Assembly (NCBI GenBank): GCA_964587155.1
Contig: CAZPKF010000005.1
Span: forward strand, 80,614-144,613
Length of the DNA stretch: 64,000 nt
Source: Hallerella sp964587155
Lineage (GTDB): Bacteria > Fibrobacterota > Fibrobacteria > Fibrobacterales > Fibrobacteraceae
Direction of reading: 5' to 3'
This document shows positions 44,487 through 54,800 of this stretch, in pieces (position 1 is the first letter of the stretch; the number at the start of each line of letters is the position of its first letter). The position numbers and the translations under genes were made by a program. The notes beneath the pieces were generated by a model. It was not told the DNA's origin, ran no database searches, and saw only the letters and a list, made by a program, of their open reading frames with translations.

Positions 44487-45740
44487 TTACTTGGCGGAAT
44501 CTTCGTGCTTGATTCCGACAATCAAATCTTCGGCAAGACCGACGCGAAGTTCATCACGCAGCGCAACGATCCGGCCCGACTGGCGGAAGTGGTTTTTCAG
44601 CTCTTGAGCTTCAATACCGTAAGCCTTGGCAATTTCTTCGATACGAGCATCGACAGCAGCCTGCGTCGGCTTGAGCTTTTCCTTGTTTGCGATAAATTCC
44701 AAGATGCGGTGCTTCTTGATTTCGCGGATGGCTTCCGGTTCGAGAGTCTTGAGCTCTTCTTCCGTCGGTTCCACGTCTTGATTTGTACCGGAATGCTGTT
44801 TCAACGTGTATTTGATGAGATCAATAACCCTTGCATGGGGAACGTCGAACGGATTCGCTTCGATGAGTTTGTCAATCGCTTCGTTCACCGCTTTGTTCTT
44901 GGCGGCTTGTTGCTTTTGATTGAAAAGGCTTGTCTGGAAATTGTCCTTCAGTTCAGCTTCGTCCTTCACACCAATTTTCTTGAAAAATTCTTCGTCCATT
45001 TTCGGAGCGCGAATTTCGCGGACATCGGTCACTTCGACCTTGAACTCGGCGGACTTGCCGCGATACTGCTCGTCTTTGTGATCCTGCGGATACACGAAAT
45101 TGATTTCCTTCGTTTCACCCTTCTTCACGCCCGTAAGGCCTTCGTCAAATCCCGGAGAAGAGGATTCGCCAAGGAGAGAGCGGAACTCGCGGTCTTCCGG
45201 AATTTCCTTTGTTTCACCGTCAATCTTCACTTCGAGGTAATTGCCGACAACGACATCGCCCTTCTTCGATTCACGGTCAACGGATTCCGCCGTAGAATAC
45301 ATCTGGAGGGCGCGGTCCATTTCCGCTTTCACTTCATCTTCGGAAACCGCCACCGCCGGGACGCTGATTCCCAAATTCGAATAGTCCTTAATGTCGATTT
45401 CCGGATCCACTTCGACAATGGCGGTAAACGTGATATCCGCTTCCTTGTCATCTTTGAAATTTTCCACTTTGACGCGGGCAACGGGAACAATGTTCGCCTT
45501 TTTCAGTTCTTCGCTGAGAGTCGCGTTCATCACTTCTTCGATGCATTCCTGCCGAATCATGTCCCCAAAACGGGAAATGATAATGTGGCGAGGAACGGCT
45601 CCGGCGCGGAATCCCTTCATTTGAACTTCTTTGCGGTAACGGGTGACCGCCTTTTCAAAAGGCGCCTTCAAATCCGCCTGGGGAATGGCAATTTCAACAC
45701 TGCGAATGGTAGAGCTGGTTTCTTTGATAGAAGCGGTCAT
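44487..45740 (-). CDS. tig: Trigger factor
   Basis: 417 residues. N-terminal ribosome-binding domain with MKGFRAGAVPRHIIISRFG (the ribosome-contact loop variant of GFRxGKxP), a middle peptidyl-prolyl isomerase domain (about 155-240), and a helical C-terminal arm. It binds nascent chains at the ribosome exit. GGAGAACAC precedes ATG 45740. It heads the clpP-clpX-lon-yggS run, the typical tig-clpP-clpX-lon order of bacteria. A tRNA-Leu gene lies 34 bases upstream on the same strand. Confidence 0.93.
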   Translation of the reverse strand: MTASIKETSSTIRSVEIAIPQADLKAPFEKAVTRYRKEVQMKGFRAGAVPRHIIISRFGDMIRQECIEEVMNATLSEELKKANIVPVARVKVENFKDDKEADITFTAIVEVDPEIDIKDYSNLGISVPAVAVSEDEVKAEMDRALQMYSTAESVDRESKKGDVVVGNYLEVKIDGETKEIPEDREFRSLLGESSSPGFDEGLTGVKKGETKEINFVYPQDHKDEQYRGKSAEFKVEVTDVREIRAPKMDEEFFKKIGVKDEAELKDNFQTSLFNQKQQAAKNKAVNEAIDKLIEANPFDVPHARVIDLIKYTLKQHSGTNQDVEPTEEELKTLEPEAIREIKKHRILEFIANKEKLKPTQAAVDARIEEIAKAYGIEAQELKNHFRQSGRIVALRDELRVGLAEDLIVGIKHEDSAK

Positions 45741-45774
45741 GTGTTCTCCATGAGTAAAACTCGGTTAAAAAAGA

Positions 45775-45857
<83 letters not shown>

Positions 45858-45903
45858 TTCGTTTGCCAAAAATACAAAAAAACCTCCTTTTGGAAACGGA
45901 ATC

Positions 45904-47163
45904 GTGTATTTTAATGGCGTGTCCAGCGCATTCCGCACAATCCGGATCGGAGTTTTCATCTCCGCGGTGAATCTCCTCATCCAAGGAGTGGCATTTCTCG
46001 TCACCAATTTCATGGCGAAAAATTTGGGAAATATCCCATTCGCCAATTACGGCATTCTCCAAAGCGATTACGGAATTTTCACTGCTCTCGCCGATTTTGG
46101 AACAGCCACGCTCCTGCTCGCTTTTTTCGGCAAACGGATTACTCAGGGAAAACTTCTTTCCCATGCCTTCCAATTGCGATATGTCCTCACCTTTTCGTCC
46201 ATGCTTTTGATGATTCTGTTCGCCTGCATTGTCCGACGGGAGCACGCAGCCTTCCGCGGTGAACTCATCCTCGCTTTGGGACTTCTTTTTCAACACGCTT
46301 TTTTCGACTGGTACTTCATTTGCGGAAAGCGTTGGAAAAAGCTCCTTATCGCCAAAATTCTGCACACCATTTCCTATTCGGCAATCATGGGATTTTCCCT
46401 TTTCCATTTGCACGTGAACACAATCGAAGGATTTGCGTTGGCAACAGTCATCGCAGCGCTCCCCGCCTGGAGCTTTGGAGCGACCGCCGCTCTCCGGCCT
46501 TCCATTTTTCACTTTACACACCGAAGCTTCCATTTTATCCGGCTGATGTTGTCCAAGGCATTTCCATTCGCCCTTTCAAGCCTCGCCAGCTTTCTTTACC
46601 TTCCCTTGGGACTTTATGCCATGGACCTTTTTGCCCCCCGGGAACAATTCGGAGCTTACAATTATGCGAACAAATTAATCGTCCTCGCTTCGGGAATGAT
46701 GGTGAACTTTATTTCGTCTTCACTCGTAACGAAGCACGAATCCCGAGATGAATTTTTCCACTTGAAAGATCTGTTCTTGTTCACGGCTTTCATCGCCTTT
46801 TGCTGTTCTCCGGCATGGATATTTCCCGAATTTTGCCTCAAATGGCTCTTTTTCGCCGCGCCCATGCACAATGATCCCGAAATGCTCCGGTATTCCGCAA
46901 CCTGCCTTTCCCTGCTCGCCTTTTCTCTTGTTTTCCAAGCATCGCGAACGACTCTCGTTGCCGCCATGCTCAAAGAAAAACGCCTGTGGACTTATGTCGC
47001 ATTTATTTTCGCCGGTGGCCTGCTGAACGCTTTCGCCGTTTTCCTGCTGCCCACACTTAAAATTTCACCAAACCTCATTCCGGCTTTAACCCTTACCGGA
47101 GACCTGAGCTTGAGCATACTCTTGTTCTGCTACTTCGGCAAACGCAGGCGTTTTCGGCTGTAA
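45904..47163 (+). CDS. Polysaccharide flippase (Wzx/MATE-like)
   Basis: 419 residues with about twelve membrane segments spread over the whole length. Layout and the N-terminal NLLIQGVAFLVTNFMAKNLG match lipid-linked oligosaccharide flippases, which move repeat units across the inner membrane. Next to a polymerase, chain-length and export gene, this supports capsule or exopolysaccharide export. Divergent from the tRNA-Leu gene. The GTG start at 45904 (or GTG 45919) is not firm. The 3' end overlaps the polymerase gene by 78 bases, on the other strand. Confidence 0.8.
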   Translation: MYFNGVSSAFRTIRIGVFISAVNLLIQGVAFLVTNFMAKNLGNIPFANYGILQSDYGIFTALADFGTATLLLAFFGKRITQGKLLSHAFQLRYVLTFSSMLLMILFACIVRREHAAFRGELILALGLLFQHAFFDWYFICGKRWKKLLIAKILHTISYSAIMGFSLFHLHVNTIEGFALATVIAALPAWSFGATAALRPSIFHFTHRSFHFIRLMLSKAFPFALSSLASFLYLPLGLYAMDLFAPREQFGAYNYANKLIVLASGMMVNFISSSLVTKHESRDEFFHLKDLFLFTAFIAFCCSPAWIFPEFCLKWLFFAAPMHNDPEMLRYSATCLSLLAFSLVFQASRTTLVAAMLKEKRLWTYVAFIFAGGLLNAFAVFLLPTLKISPNLIPALTLTGDLSLSILLFCYFGKRRRFRL

Positions 47164-48417
47164 CGTGCAAACTTTCGCCACCAACCAAATAATGACGCCC
47201 CACGCCCAAAAAATCCCTTGTTTGTAGCCCGCCAAAAAGAACCAAAATCCGGTAAAATAAATGAAAAAAGTAAAAAACATCACACGGAAAGGCGTTTTCC
47301 GCTGCTTCATCCGCACATACAAGGATGAAAGTCCAAGCCCTATCAGGAATGGCACGATGAAACATCCCGGAAGTCCAAAATCCTTGTAGACTTCCCACAA
47401 GTAACCCGTTGTGTTGTAACCCGGAATTTTTTGAACGCTTTCGTTGAAAATCCCATCCCAGCCAAAACTGTTTTTCAAGGCTCCCGGAACGCGGAAATAT
47501 TCAAACATCCCCGAAAAAAAATCCACGCCATAAGTGAACGAATGAATATGCCTGTCCGGAGCCGGATTCAACGCATAATCCAAATTCCAATAATTGTTCG
47601 CCACGTATTTATAAGGCATCGTCATCGCTGCATCCATTGTCATGGAACGGATTGAATTACTACCCGCATACTGAGACCGCGCCGAAGCCACAAAGACAAA
47701 AGCCGAAACACCAAGGGCCAAAAACGCCGCTATCAACCAAACGGGAATACGTTTGCAAAGGGTGTTGAACAAAATTACGGAAAACCCGACGCACATGAAA
47801 AAAGTCGTCCGGCTCGGATAAGCGCAAACGCTCAGCAGACAAATCAACGGCACCACCGCCCGCGAAATCCAACGAATCCAGCGGACCGGATTCAACGAGC
47901 GAAACGCAGCCACTCCAAATAGCAGAATGACAAGTGGAGCGCTAGAAAAAAATTGCGCATAAATTCCGTAATCCACTTTTCGCGAAGCCCAGTAACTGGC
48001 ATTTCCCGAAAACAGAATCAGCGTTCCCACTTTTTGAAGAATGCCGAATATCCCAACCAGATAGAGGGCGAGAATCCCACACGCAAGCACAAAGTGCCAT
48101 TTCCAATTATATCCAACGGGTAGATTCTTTCCATCGGTGGCAACCGGAATTTTTCCCGCATTCCATTCATACAAAAGGCACGCCGTTGAAAACGAAAAAA
48201 TGGCTCCCAACCAGACAAACCAAGTCTTTGCGTGGAAAGGCGTCATTGCGTCGTCCAGTCGCAAATACGCGACAGCCAAAGTCAGGCATTGAGAAAAAAT
48301 GTAAACCGTTGCCGGAGAAAAAAAATCCTTCTTTGTTTTCCAAACAAAGAACAGCAATCCCACGACTACCGAACTAAAAAAAGCCGATTCCGGATTTTTG
48401 CAAATCCAGTCAAGCAT
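47086..48417 (-). CDS. Oligosaccharide repeat unit polymerase (Wzy-like)
   Basis: 443 residues with about ten to twelve membrane segments and a long periplasmic loop (about residues 245-335) containing NNYWNLDYALNP and HSFTYGVDFFSGMFEYF, a layout of Wzy-like O-antigen polymerases (O-antigen ligase/EpsG-related). It links repeat units on the periplasmic face. Follows the Wzz-like gene without a gap, so these share an operon with the export protein. Convergent with the flippase, overlapping by 78 bases. Confidence 0.75.
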   Translation of the reverse strand: MLDWICKNPESAFFSSVVVGLLFFVWKTKKDFFSPATVYIFSQCLTLAVAYLRLDDAMTPFHAKTWFVWLGAIFSFSTACLLYEWNAGKIPVATDGKNLPVGYNWKWHFVLACGILALYLVGIFGILQKVGTLILFSGNASYWASRKVDYGIYAQFFSSAPLVILLFGVAAFRSLNPVRWIRWISRAVVPLICLLSVCAYPSRTTFFMCVGFSVILFNTLCKRIPVWLIAAFLALGVSAFVFVASARSQYAGSNSIRSMTMDAAMTMPYKYVANNYWNLDYALNPAPDRHIHSFTYGVDFFSGMFEYFRVPGALKNSFGWDGIFNESVQKIPGYNTTGYLWEVYKDFGLPGCFIVPFLIGLGLSSLYVRMKQRKTPFRVMFFTFFIYFTGFWFFLAGYKQGIFWAWGVIIWLVAKVCTLQPKTPAFAEVAEQEYAQAQVSGKG

Positions 48418-49640
48418 CAGCTCGAACGTCTCCTTCTAAAAAATCCGGTAAACGTTCCCCATTCCTTGTCCAACATAGAACCGCTGCCGCGCTGGGATTT
48501 CAACGTTTCGATGAAATTGCAAACAATCGTCGCCAAAAGGGACATGACAAGTACCGTGAACACAAGCGACGCGCCACGCAGCGGAGAAACCTTCTTATCG
48601 TTTGGCCATGGAGCTTCGAGAACGTGCAAATTCGTGAGTTTCTTCGCTTCTTCGAGTTGCATTTGTTCGCTTTGCTGGCGGAGTAATTTATACATCGCCA
48701 CCTGCACTTTGACTTCTTCCTCTTTGCGCAAATATTCCGCACCGAGTTCCGGGCTTTTCTTAAGTGCGACAAGTCCCGTCGATTGCTGTTTGCCGTTCAA
48801 CGTCTGATTGATGGCTGCATTCAGGGAATTGTAGCGTTTCGAAAGTTCGTTATAACGCTTGGATTCATCGCTGTGCAATTGACGTTCGTAATTCATTTCC
48901 ACCGCGACAGCCTGGCGCTCCGTCTGCAATTCGCTCAAATATTTAATCGTCGCTTCCATTTGAATTTCTGGATCATAAAAGTTGTTTTCTGATTGAAATT
49001 GCACAAAAGCGTTTTGCAAAGAATCCATCGTTTTCAAATTCAGCGCAATGCGACTTTCAAAATATTCACGGCTTTGCTTCGCCTGCATCGTCTTGAACGC
49101 GTTGAACATGGAATCCGCCTTTTCAAGCATGAACGCAGCCATGTCCGCCGCCATCTGGTAATCTTCATCTTCGATGGTGATTTCGAGCATGCTTTCGTCC
49201 GTCAATTCCAATGAAAAATTCTTTCTGAACGCCTTCAGCAAATCGGCACGGAATTTCCCGTCGAATTCATAATGCTCCGCCAACTGGAATTTGTCGATGA
49301 CCATGTCGTGCAATTCTTTCGAATTAAAAATAGTCCAAATGGCATCTGCATCCACGGAGCCAGTTGTCAATCCGAACATGGATGCATACGAGGAAAGCTC
49401 CCCGCCGAGAAGGCTTCCCAACGCGCCCATGCTCGATGTAGTGGGCGGAGGCGTCACCACGGCTTTCGCCGCATACGTCGGCTTGACAACCCACATGACC
49501 AGCACAAACACGACAATCGTTGGAACGATTACCATCAGCAAGCATAACTTGAAATGTTTCAAGTCATTGTTGAGTATTCGCAGAAAAGTTTCCGAAAGTC
49601 CCGGAGACTCCAGAGATGTAGAACTACTTGTAGTTGACAT
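48417..49640 (-). CDS. Chain-length determinant protein (Wzz-like)
   Basis: 407 residues. Two membrane helices (about 34-56 and near 365-385) flank a long coiled-coil periplasmic region (about 180-320), the design of polysaccharide co-polymerases. No C-terminal tyrosine-kinase domain, so it is Wzz-like rather than full Wzc. It sets the polymer length together with the polymerase and export pore. Overlaps the export gene by 17 bases and ends where the polymerase begins. Confidence 0.85.
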   Translation of the reverse strand: MSTTSSSTSLESPGLSETFLRILNNDLKHFKLCLLMVIVPTIVVFVLVMWVVKPTYAAKAVVTPPPTTSSMGALGSLLGGELSSYASMFGLTTGSVDADAIWTIFNSKELHDMVIDKFQLAEHYEFDGKFRADLLKAFRKNFSLELTDESMLEITIEDEDYQMAADMAAFMLEKADSMFNAFKTMQAKQSREYFESRIALNLKTMDSLQNAFVQFQSENNFYDPEIQMEATIKYLSELQTERQAVAVEMNYERQLHSDESKRYNELSKRYNSLNAAINQTLNGKQQSTGLVALKKSPELGAEYLRKEEEVKVQVAMYKLLRQQSEQMQLEEAKKLTNLHVLEAPWPNDKKVSPLRGASLVFTVLVMSLLATIVCNFIETLKSQRGSGSMLDKEWGTFTGFFRRRRSS

Positions 49641-50811
49641 AGATGATAAACGCCGAGGAAACGACCGTTAAGAGGGATGCCGCAAACAAAGTGAAATCTT
49701 TAAACCGCTCATAAGTGCTTTTGGGAATTTCGATAAAATCCCCCGGAAGAATCGGATCAGCCGTTGCGTTCACGTAAATTGTTTCCCTGTCTCCGCGAAC
49801 CACCTTGACCTGATCAAAAGAACCCGAAATCGTTGTCACACCAGCCGCAGAAATATAATCCAACGCATGCCACGAAGGGTCATAAGACTGTCTGCCGACT
49901 CCCGCGACTGCTCCGCCGACATAAACGAGCAACGGCTTCATCGTATATTCCACTTCCGCTCCTGGCGGAACAACAGCTTTATCCGCTTCGCGAATCGGAA
50001 TGGATTTAGACGAACCATCCTTTCCCCGAATAGTCACCGACTGATATCCCATGTTCGGCAACCGTTTACCACCGCACCTGTCAAAGTAATACGAAACCGA
50101 TTTTCCTTCTGTATAAGGCACCGCAGAACGGTAATTCGGCAAAATGAGAGTCACCGCATCTTTCATATCCGCAAAAGGAATGAATATCTGATCCCCCTGT
50201 TCAATCATGACATCATTTTTAAAATCGCCTTCATTGTAAACCTTGTCCATGTTGATGTGCAACGTGTCACTACCGCGAATCAGCAAAACATCTTCGTCTC
50301 GGCCCGAAGGCAGAATGTCTCCCACCATTTTTATCAAACGGCTCAAACGCGTTTGCGGTTCCACCATAACCTGCCCCACCTGGGGAACGGCTCCCATCAC
50401 GTTCACAATGATTTTCTTGAGTTGCGCAAGCTGCACAAAACAATATTTCGGATTATAACGTTTTGCAACAATCTTCAAAATTTCTTCGCGGGCTTCTGCA
50501 ATAGTTTTCCCCGCCACATTCACCGAACCACACTCTTCAATGACCACGTTTCCATCCGGATAAACTTTTACCGACAGATACGTATTTTCAAGCATAATGT
50601 CCAAATAATCGCCCGGCCCCAATTTATAAGAAGAATCGACCAAACCTTCACTATAAGTGGGCTGCATCGTCACCGAATTGCGTTGAAAGGAAGTCGAAGG
50701 AGTCGAAGCCAATGCAGACAAGCCGCCAATCGGTTCTGCTCCGCACAAAAAAGCCGGAATTCCGAAAAGAATTAGACTGGGAATCAAAAATTTTAAAAAA
50801 TGCATATCCAT
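49624..50811 (-). CDS. Polysaccharide export outer-membrane protein (Wza-like)
   Basis: About 395 residues. Signal peptide (HFLKFLIPSLILFGIPAFLCG), then Poly_export domain (YKLGPGDYLDIMLENTY, VYPDGNVVIEECGSVNVAGK) and SLBB-type repeats (VNVMGAVPQVGQV, LLVYVGGAVAGVG). A C-terminal membrane-like helix (FAASLLTVVSSAFIIYVNY) ends it. It should form the outer-membrane exit for the polymer. ATG 50811 (or 50805) is chosen for the signal peptide; upstream in-frame starts add residues not needed. First gene of the export cluster, after a terminator. Confidence 0.88.
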   Translation of the reverse strand: MDMHFLKFLIPSLILFGIPAFLCGAEPIGGLSALASTPSTSFQRNSVTMQPTYSEGLVDSSYKLGPGDYLDIMLENTYLSVKVYPDGNVVIEECGSVNVAGKTIAEAREEILKIVAKRYNPKYCFVQLAQLKKIIVNVMGAVPQVGQVMVEPQTRLSRLIKMVGDILPSGRDEDVLLIRGSDTLHINMDKVYNEGDFKNDVMIEQGDQIFIPFADMKDAVTLILPNYRSAVPYTEGKSVSYYFDRCGGKRLPNMGYQSVTIRGKDGSSKSIPIREADKAVVPPGAEVEYTMKPLLVYVGGAVAGVGRQSYDPSWHALDYISAAGVTTISGSFDQVKVVRGDRETIYVNATADPILPGDFIEIPKSTYERFKDFTLFAASLLTVVSSAFIIYVNYK

Positions 50812-50848
50812 CCAAATGGGGAAAGACGTAGTTGTCATAAGATACAAA

Positions 50849-50874
50849 AAAAGCTCTGCACACGCAGAGCTTTT
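50849..50874 (-). terminator. Terminator after rpsG
   Basis: AAAAGCTCTGC (50849-50859) pairs with GCAGAGCTTTT (50864-50874) around ACAC. On the minus strand it ends in a run of seven T. It lies 22 bases after the rpsG stop and separates ribosomal from polysaccharide genes. Confidence 0.92.
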
Positions 50875-50895
50875 CCAAAACAAGGAGCTTCGAAA

Positions 50896-51372
50896 TTAGA
50901 AGCGGAAATGAGCAAAAGCCCGGTTCGCTTCAGCCATCTTATGCACATCCTGCTTTTTGCGGACAGCGTTGCCTTCGTTGTTCTTTGCAGAAACAAGTTC
51001 AGCAGCCAAACGTTCGGCCATATTCGGCTCGGTGCGTTTCCGCGCCGCATCCAACAACCAACGGAGAGCCAAAGCCTTGGCGCGATCCGGAGCAACTTCC
51101 ATCGGAACCTGGTAGTTCGCACCACCGATACGGCGGGATTTCACTTCGAGTCTCGGCTTGATGTTTTCCAAGCATTCTTCGAACTTTTCCAGCGGAGAGC
51201 CTTCGCCTTCCACCTTCTTGTTCAAATTATCGAGCGCTGTATAAACGATCTGTTCGGCGATCGTCTTCTTGCCCTGTTTGAGAACAACACCGATCAGTTC
51301 CGTGATGAGAACGGAGTGGTAACGCGGATCCGGAATGGTGTGTTTGTGAATTGTCTTTCTTCTTCTAGACAT
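50896..51372 (-). CDS. rpsG: 30S ribosomal protein S7
   Basis: 158 residues with the S7 signatures MSRRRKTIHKHTIPDPRY, LENIKPRLEVKSRRIGGANYQVP and RTEPNMAERLAAEL. S7 organises the 3' domain of 16S rRNA. Twelve bases after rpsL. The classical third and fourth members of this operon, fusA and tuf, are missing after it: a terminator and polysaccharide genes follow. Confidence 0.97.
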   Translation of the reverse strand: MSRRRKTIHKHTIPDPRYHSVLITELIGVVLKQGKKTIAEQIVYTALDNLNKKVEGEGSPLEKFEECLENIKPRLEVKSRRIGGANYQVPMEVAPDRAKALALRWLLDAARKRTEPNMAERLAAELVSAKNNEGNAVRKKQDVHKMAEANRAFAHFRF

Positions 51373-51384
51373 GATGCTCTTCCT

Positions 51385-51768
51385 TTACTTCTTGGCCGGA
51401 GCCTTTTTCTTGACACCGTACTTGGAACGGGCCTGATTACGACCGTTCACGGCCTGCGTGTCCAACGTACCGCGAATGATGTGGTAACGAACACCCGGAA
51501 CGTCCTTGACACGACCGCCACGGATAAGAACAATGGAGTGTTCCTGAAGGTTGTGGCCTTCGCCCGGAATGTAGGCGGTCACTTCCATCTTATTGGAGAG
51601 GCGAACACGCGCGATCTTACGGAGAGCGGAGTTCGGCTTCTTCGGCGTTGTCGTGTAAACACGGGTGCAAACACCGCGTTTTTGCGGACTTTGTTTCAGA
51701 GCCGGCGAAGCGGTTCTGTTGAGAATTTTCTCGCGGCCCTTACGGACGAGCTGTTGTATAGTAGGCAT
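51385..51768 (-). CDS. rpsL: 30S ribosomal protein S12
   Basis: 127 residues. TTTPKKPNSALRKIARVRL and RGGRVKDVPGVRYH are the decoding-centre blocks, both with their usual lysines and no change known to give streptomycin resistance. S12 monitors codon-anticodon pairing. Precedes rpsG in the str-type operon. A promoter-like site lies upstream, inside the gap after rpoC. Confidence 0.97.
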   Translation of the reverse strand: MPTIQQLVRKGREKILNRTASPALKQSPQKRGVCTRVYTTTPKKPNSALRKIARVRLSNKMEVTAYIPGEGHNLQEHSIVLIRGGRVKDVPGVRYHIIRGTLDTQAVNGRNQARSKYGVKKKAPAKK

Positions 51769-51797
51769 TTTTCTGTTTCCCTAATTTTGGAAGTCCA

Positions 51798-51825
51798 AAT
51801 ATAGTTTTTTTTCGAATAATTTCAA
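51798..51825 (-). promoter_or_regulatory. Possible rpsL-rpsG promoter
   Basis: On the minus strand TTGAAA (51825-51820) and TATATT (51803-51798) are 16 bases apart, a decent sigma-70 type match, between the rpoC stop and the rpsL ATG. It would allow rpsL-rpsG to be expressed apart from rpoBC. Confidence 0.45.
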
Positions 51826-51840
51826 GTTTACCTTCTTGAT

Positions 51841-54800
51841 TTATTCGTTTTCTGAGATATCCTCCGAAGCTTCGGAACCCGTATCCGGCATTGTGAAGTC
51901 GGGACTGCCGATTGCCGAATCCACATCGTCGGCCAGATCAGCACGGTTGGCCGCTTCCGCTTTGGCTTCTGCTTCGGCTTCTGCATCGGCATCGATAACG
52001 ACGACGTCGCGCAGGTGACGGGCACCCGTTCCGCAAGGAATCAAGTGACCCATGATGACGTTTTCTTTCAACCCCATCAACGGGTCCACGCTGCCTTCAA
52101 TTGCTGCACGGGTAAGAATCTTGGTTGTTTCCTGGAAAGACGCTGCCGAGATGAAGCTGTCCGTCGCCAAAGAAGACTTGGTGATGCCCAAAAGCATCGG
52201 ATTACCCTTCGCTTCGGCACGGCCTTCTTCTCTCAGTTTGTCGTTCTTCACGCGTAAGCGCGCCTTGGAAATTTCTTCGTCCGGAAGCAAATCAGAATCA
52301 CCCGGATCGGTAATTTTGACTTTGCGCATCATCTGACGAACAATACACTCAATGTGCTTGTCCGCGATGGCCACGCCTTGCAACCGGTAAACCGCCTGGA
52401 TTTCGTTCACCAAGTGGCGTTGCACCGCTTCGGGACCTTGAACACGGAGAATGTCATGCGGATCCACGGAACCGTCGCAAATCTTTTGTCCACGGCTCAC
52501 GCGGTCACCTTCCAAAACAGCGAGGTGACGTCCGCGCGGAACCAAAACGCTTTGTTCTTCTTCGCCATTCTTGATGATGACTTTCTGACTGCCGCGTTCT
52601 TCGTTACCGTATTCGACGATACCGTCAATCGGAGCAATGACTGCGACATTCTTCGGAATCCGCGCTTCAAACAATTCTGCCACCCGCGGAAGACCGCCGG
52701 TAATGTCTTTTGTCTTTCCAACGGCGCGGGGCAATTTAGCGAGGATTTCTCCCGGAACAGCCGCATCGCCATCATGCACAGAAAGAATGGCTCCATCCGG
52801 CAAGTAGTAAACGCCCAAGCGTTCACCCGCATTGTCGACAACGTTGATTGCCGGGCGATGCTTGCCGTGGCGGTCGCTGATGACTGTCCACGTTTCCACA
52901 CCGGTCACATCGTCTTTGTCAACACGATAAGTCGTGTTTTCAATCAAGTCGACAAATTGAATTTTACCGCTGACATTGCTCAAAATCGGGCTGGTGTAAG
53001 GATCCCATTCAAAGAGCTTTGCATCCTTTGCCACCGCTTGACCATTTTCCACATACAGGAATGCACCATAGGGAATTTGCCAACGGCCCTTGTTGATGCC
53101 CGTGGAATCGTAAATGACAAGTTCGCCCATCCGGCTCACCACAACTTTCTTTCCGTCGTGATCGAGCGTGTTGACGTTATCCAATTCGATTTTACCATCA
53201 ACAGGTGCGCTCTTTGAATTTTCCACAGTCAAACGGCTAGATGCACCACCGATGTGGAACGTACGGAGAGTCAGCTGAGTACCCGGTTCACCGATGGATT
53301 GAGCGGCGATAACGCCCACCGCTTCACCCAAATCAACCGGGCGACCCGATGCGAGCATACGACCATAACACTTGGCGCAAACACCATTGCGGGCTTCGCA
53401 AGTGAGCACAGAACGCATCTTGACATGTTCAAGACCCGTTGCCGAAATTTTCGGCAAATCGCGTTCAGTCACCAATTCGCCAGCTTTCACAATCACTTCG
53501 CCAGAAACCGGGTGAACGATATCTTCGACCGGAGCACGTCCCAAGAGACGTTCTTCAAGAGCGATGATTGTATCGTCGCCATCCTTGTAAGCGGAGACGT
53601 CAACACCCTTTTCCGTGTGGCAATCTTCTTCGACGATGACCAAGTCCTGGGCAACGTCAACAAGACGGCGCGTCAGGTATCCGGCGTCAGCGGTCTTCAA
53701 AGCCGTATCCGCCAGACCTTTTCGGGCACCGTGAGCGGAAATGAAGTATTCCATTTCGTTCAAGCCTTCGCGGAAGCAAGACTTAATCGGGTTTTCGATA
53801 ACTTCCTGGCCACCGAGCTGTTTCGTCGGCTTTTGCATCAAACCGCGCATACCGGAAAGCTGTTTAATCTGTTCACGGCTACCACGCGCGCCAGAATCCG
53901 CCATCATGTAAACCGGGTTGAATCCATCGCGGTCATGCGAAAGGAGATCCCACTGCTTTGCGGCGACATCGCTAGTCGTTTTAGACCAAACGTCAATAAT
54001 TTGGTTATAACGTTCACCGTCGGTAATCACACCGTCTTCGTAAAGCTCACGGATCCGGTTCACCTTTTCCGAAGCTTCGTCGAGCATTTGCCGTTTCTCG
54101 GGCGGGATAATCATTTCTGCAATGGCTACAGACGCACCAGAAATGGCGGCCCATTTGTAGCCCAAAGCCTTCAAATCGTCGAGGTATTCGACAGTAACAC
54201 GGTTGCCCGTGCGGCGATAAAGATCGTCAATGGACTTGGCGATTACTTTCTTGGAGAACGTTTCGTTGGCATAGCCCAATGCGTTCGGAATGATTTCATT
54301 CAAAACAATCCGACCCATTGTCGTTTTGATGAGGGACGGTTCCTTCAGCGTCAAGAATTTGACTTTTTCACCGGCCTTCGCCAAGACATCGGAATTACCG
54401 TTTTCATCGGGCATTTCCGTTGTGCAAGCGGTATCCTTTTCCAAGGCACCCATATAAATCTTGCGCCCGGCAGGCAACTGGAGATAGCATTCCGCATTCA
54501 AATCGATTGCACCGCTGGAATAAGCGCGCAACGCTTCTGCTGCATCGTAGAAACGCATTCCCGAACCCTTGCGATTCGGACGAGGCTTGGAAATGTAATA
54601 CAGACCAAGCACAATGTCCTGACCGGGAACAGCAATCGGCTGACCGGACGCCGGGTGAAGAATGTTGTTCGAAGAAAGCATGAGCACACGGCATTCGAGC
54701 TGCGTTTCAAACGACAGCGGAAGGTGCACAGCCATCTGGTCACCGTCAAAGTCCGCGTTGAACGCCGTACAAACCAACGGGTGAAGACGAATGGCGTTTC

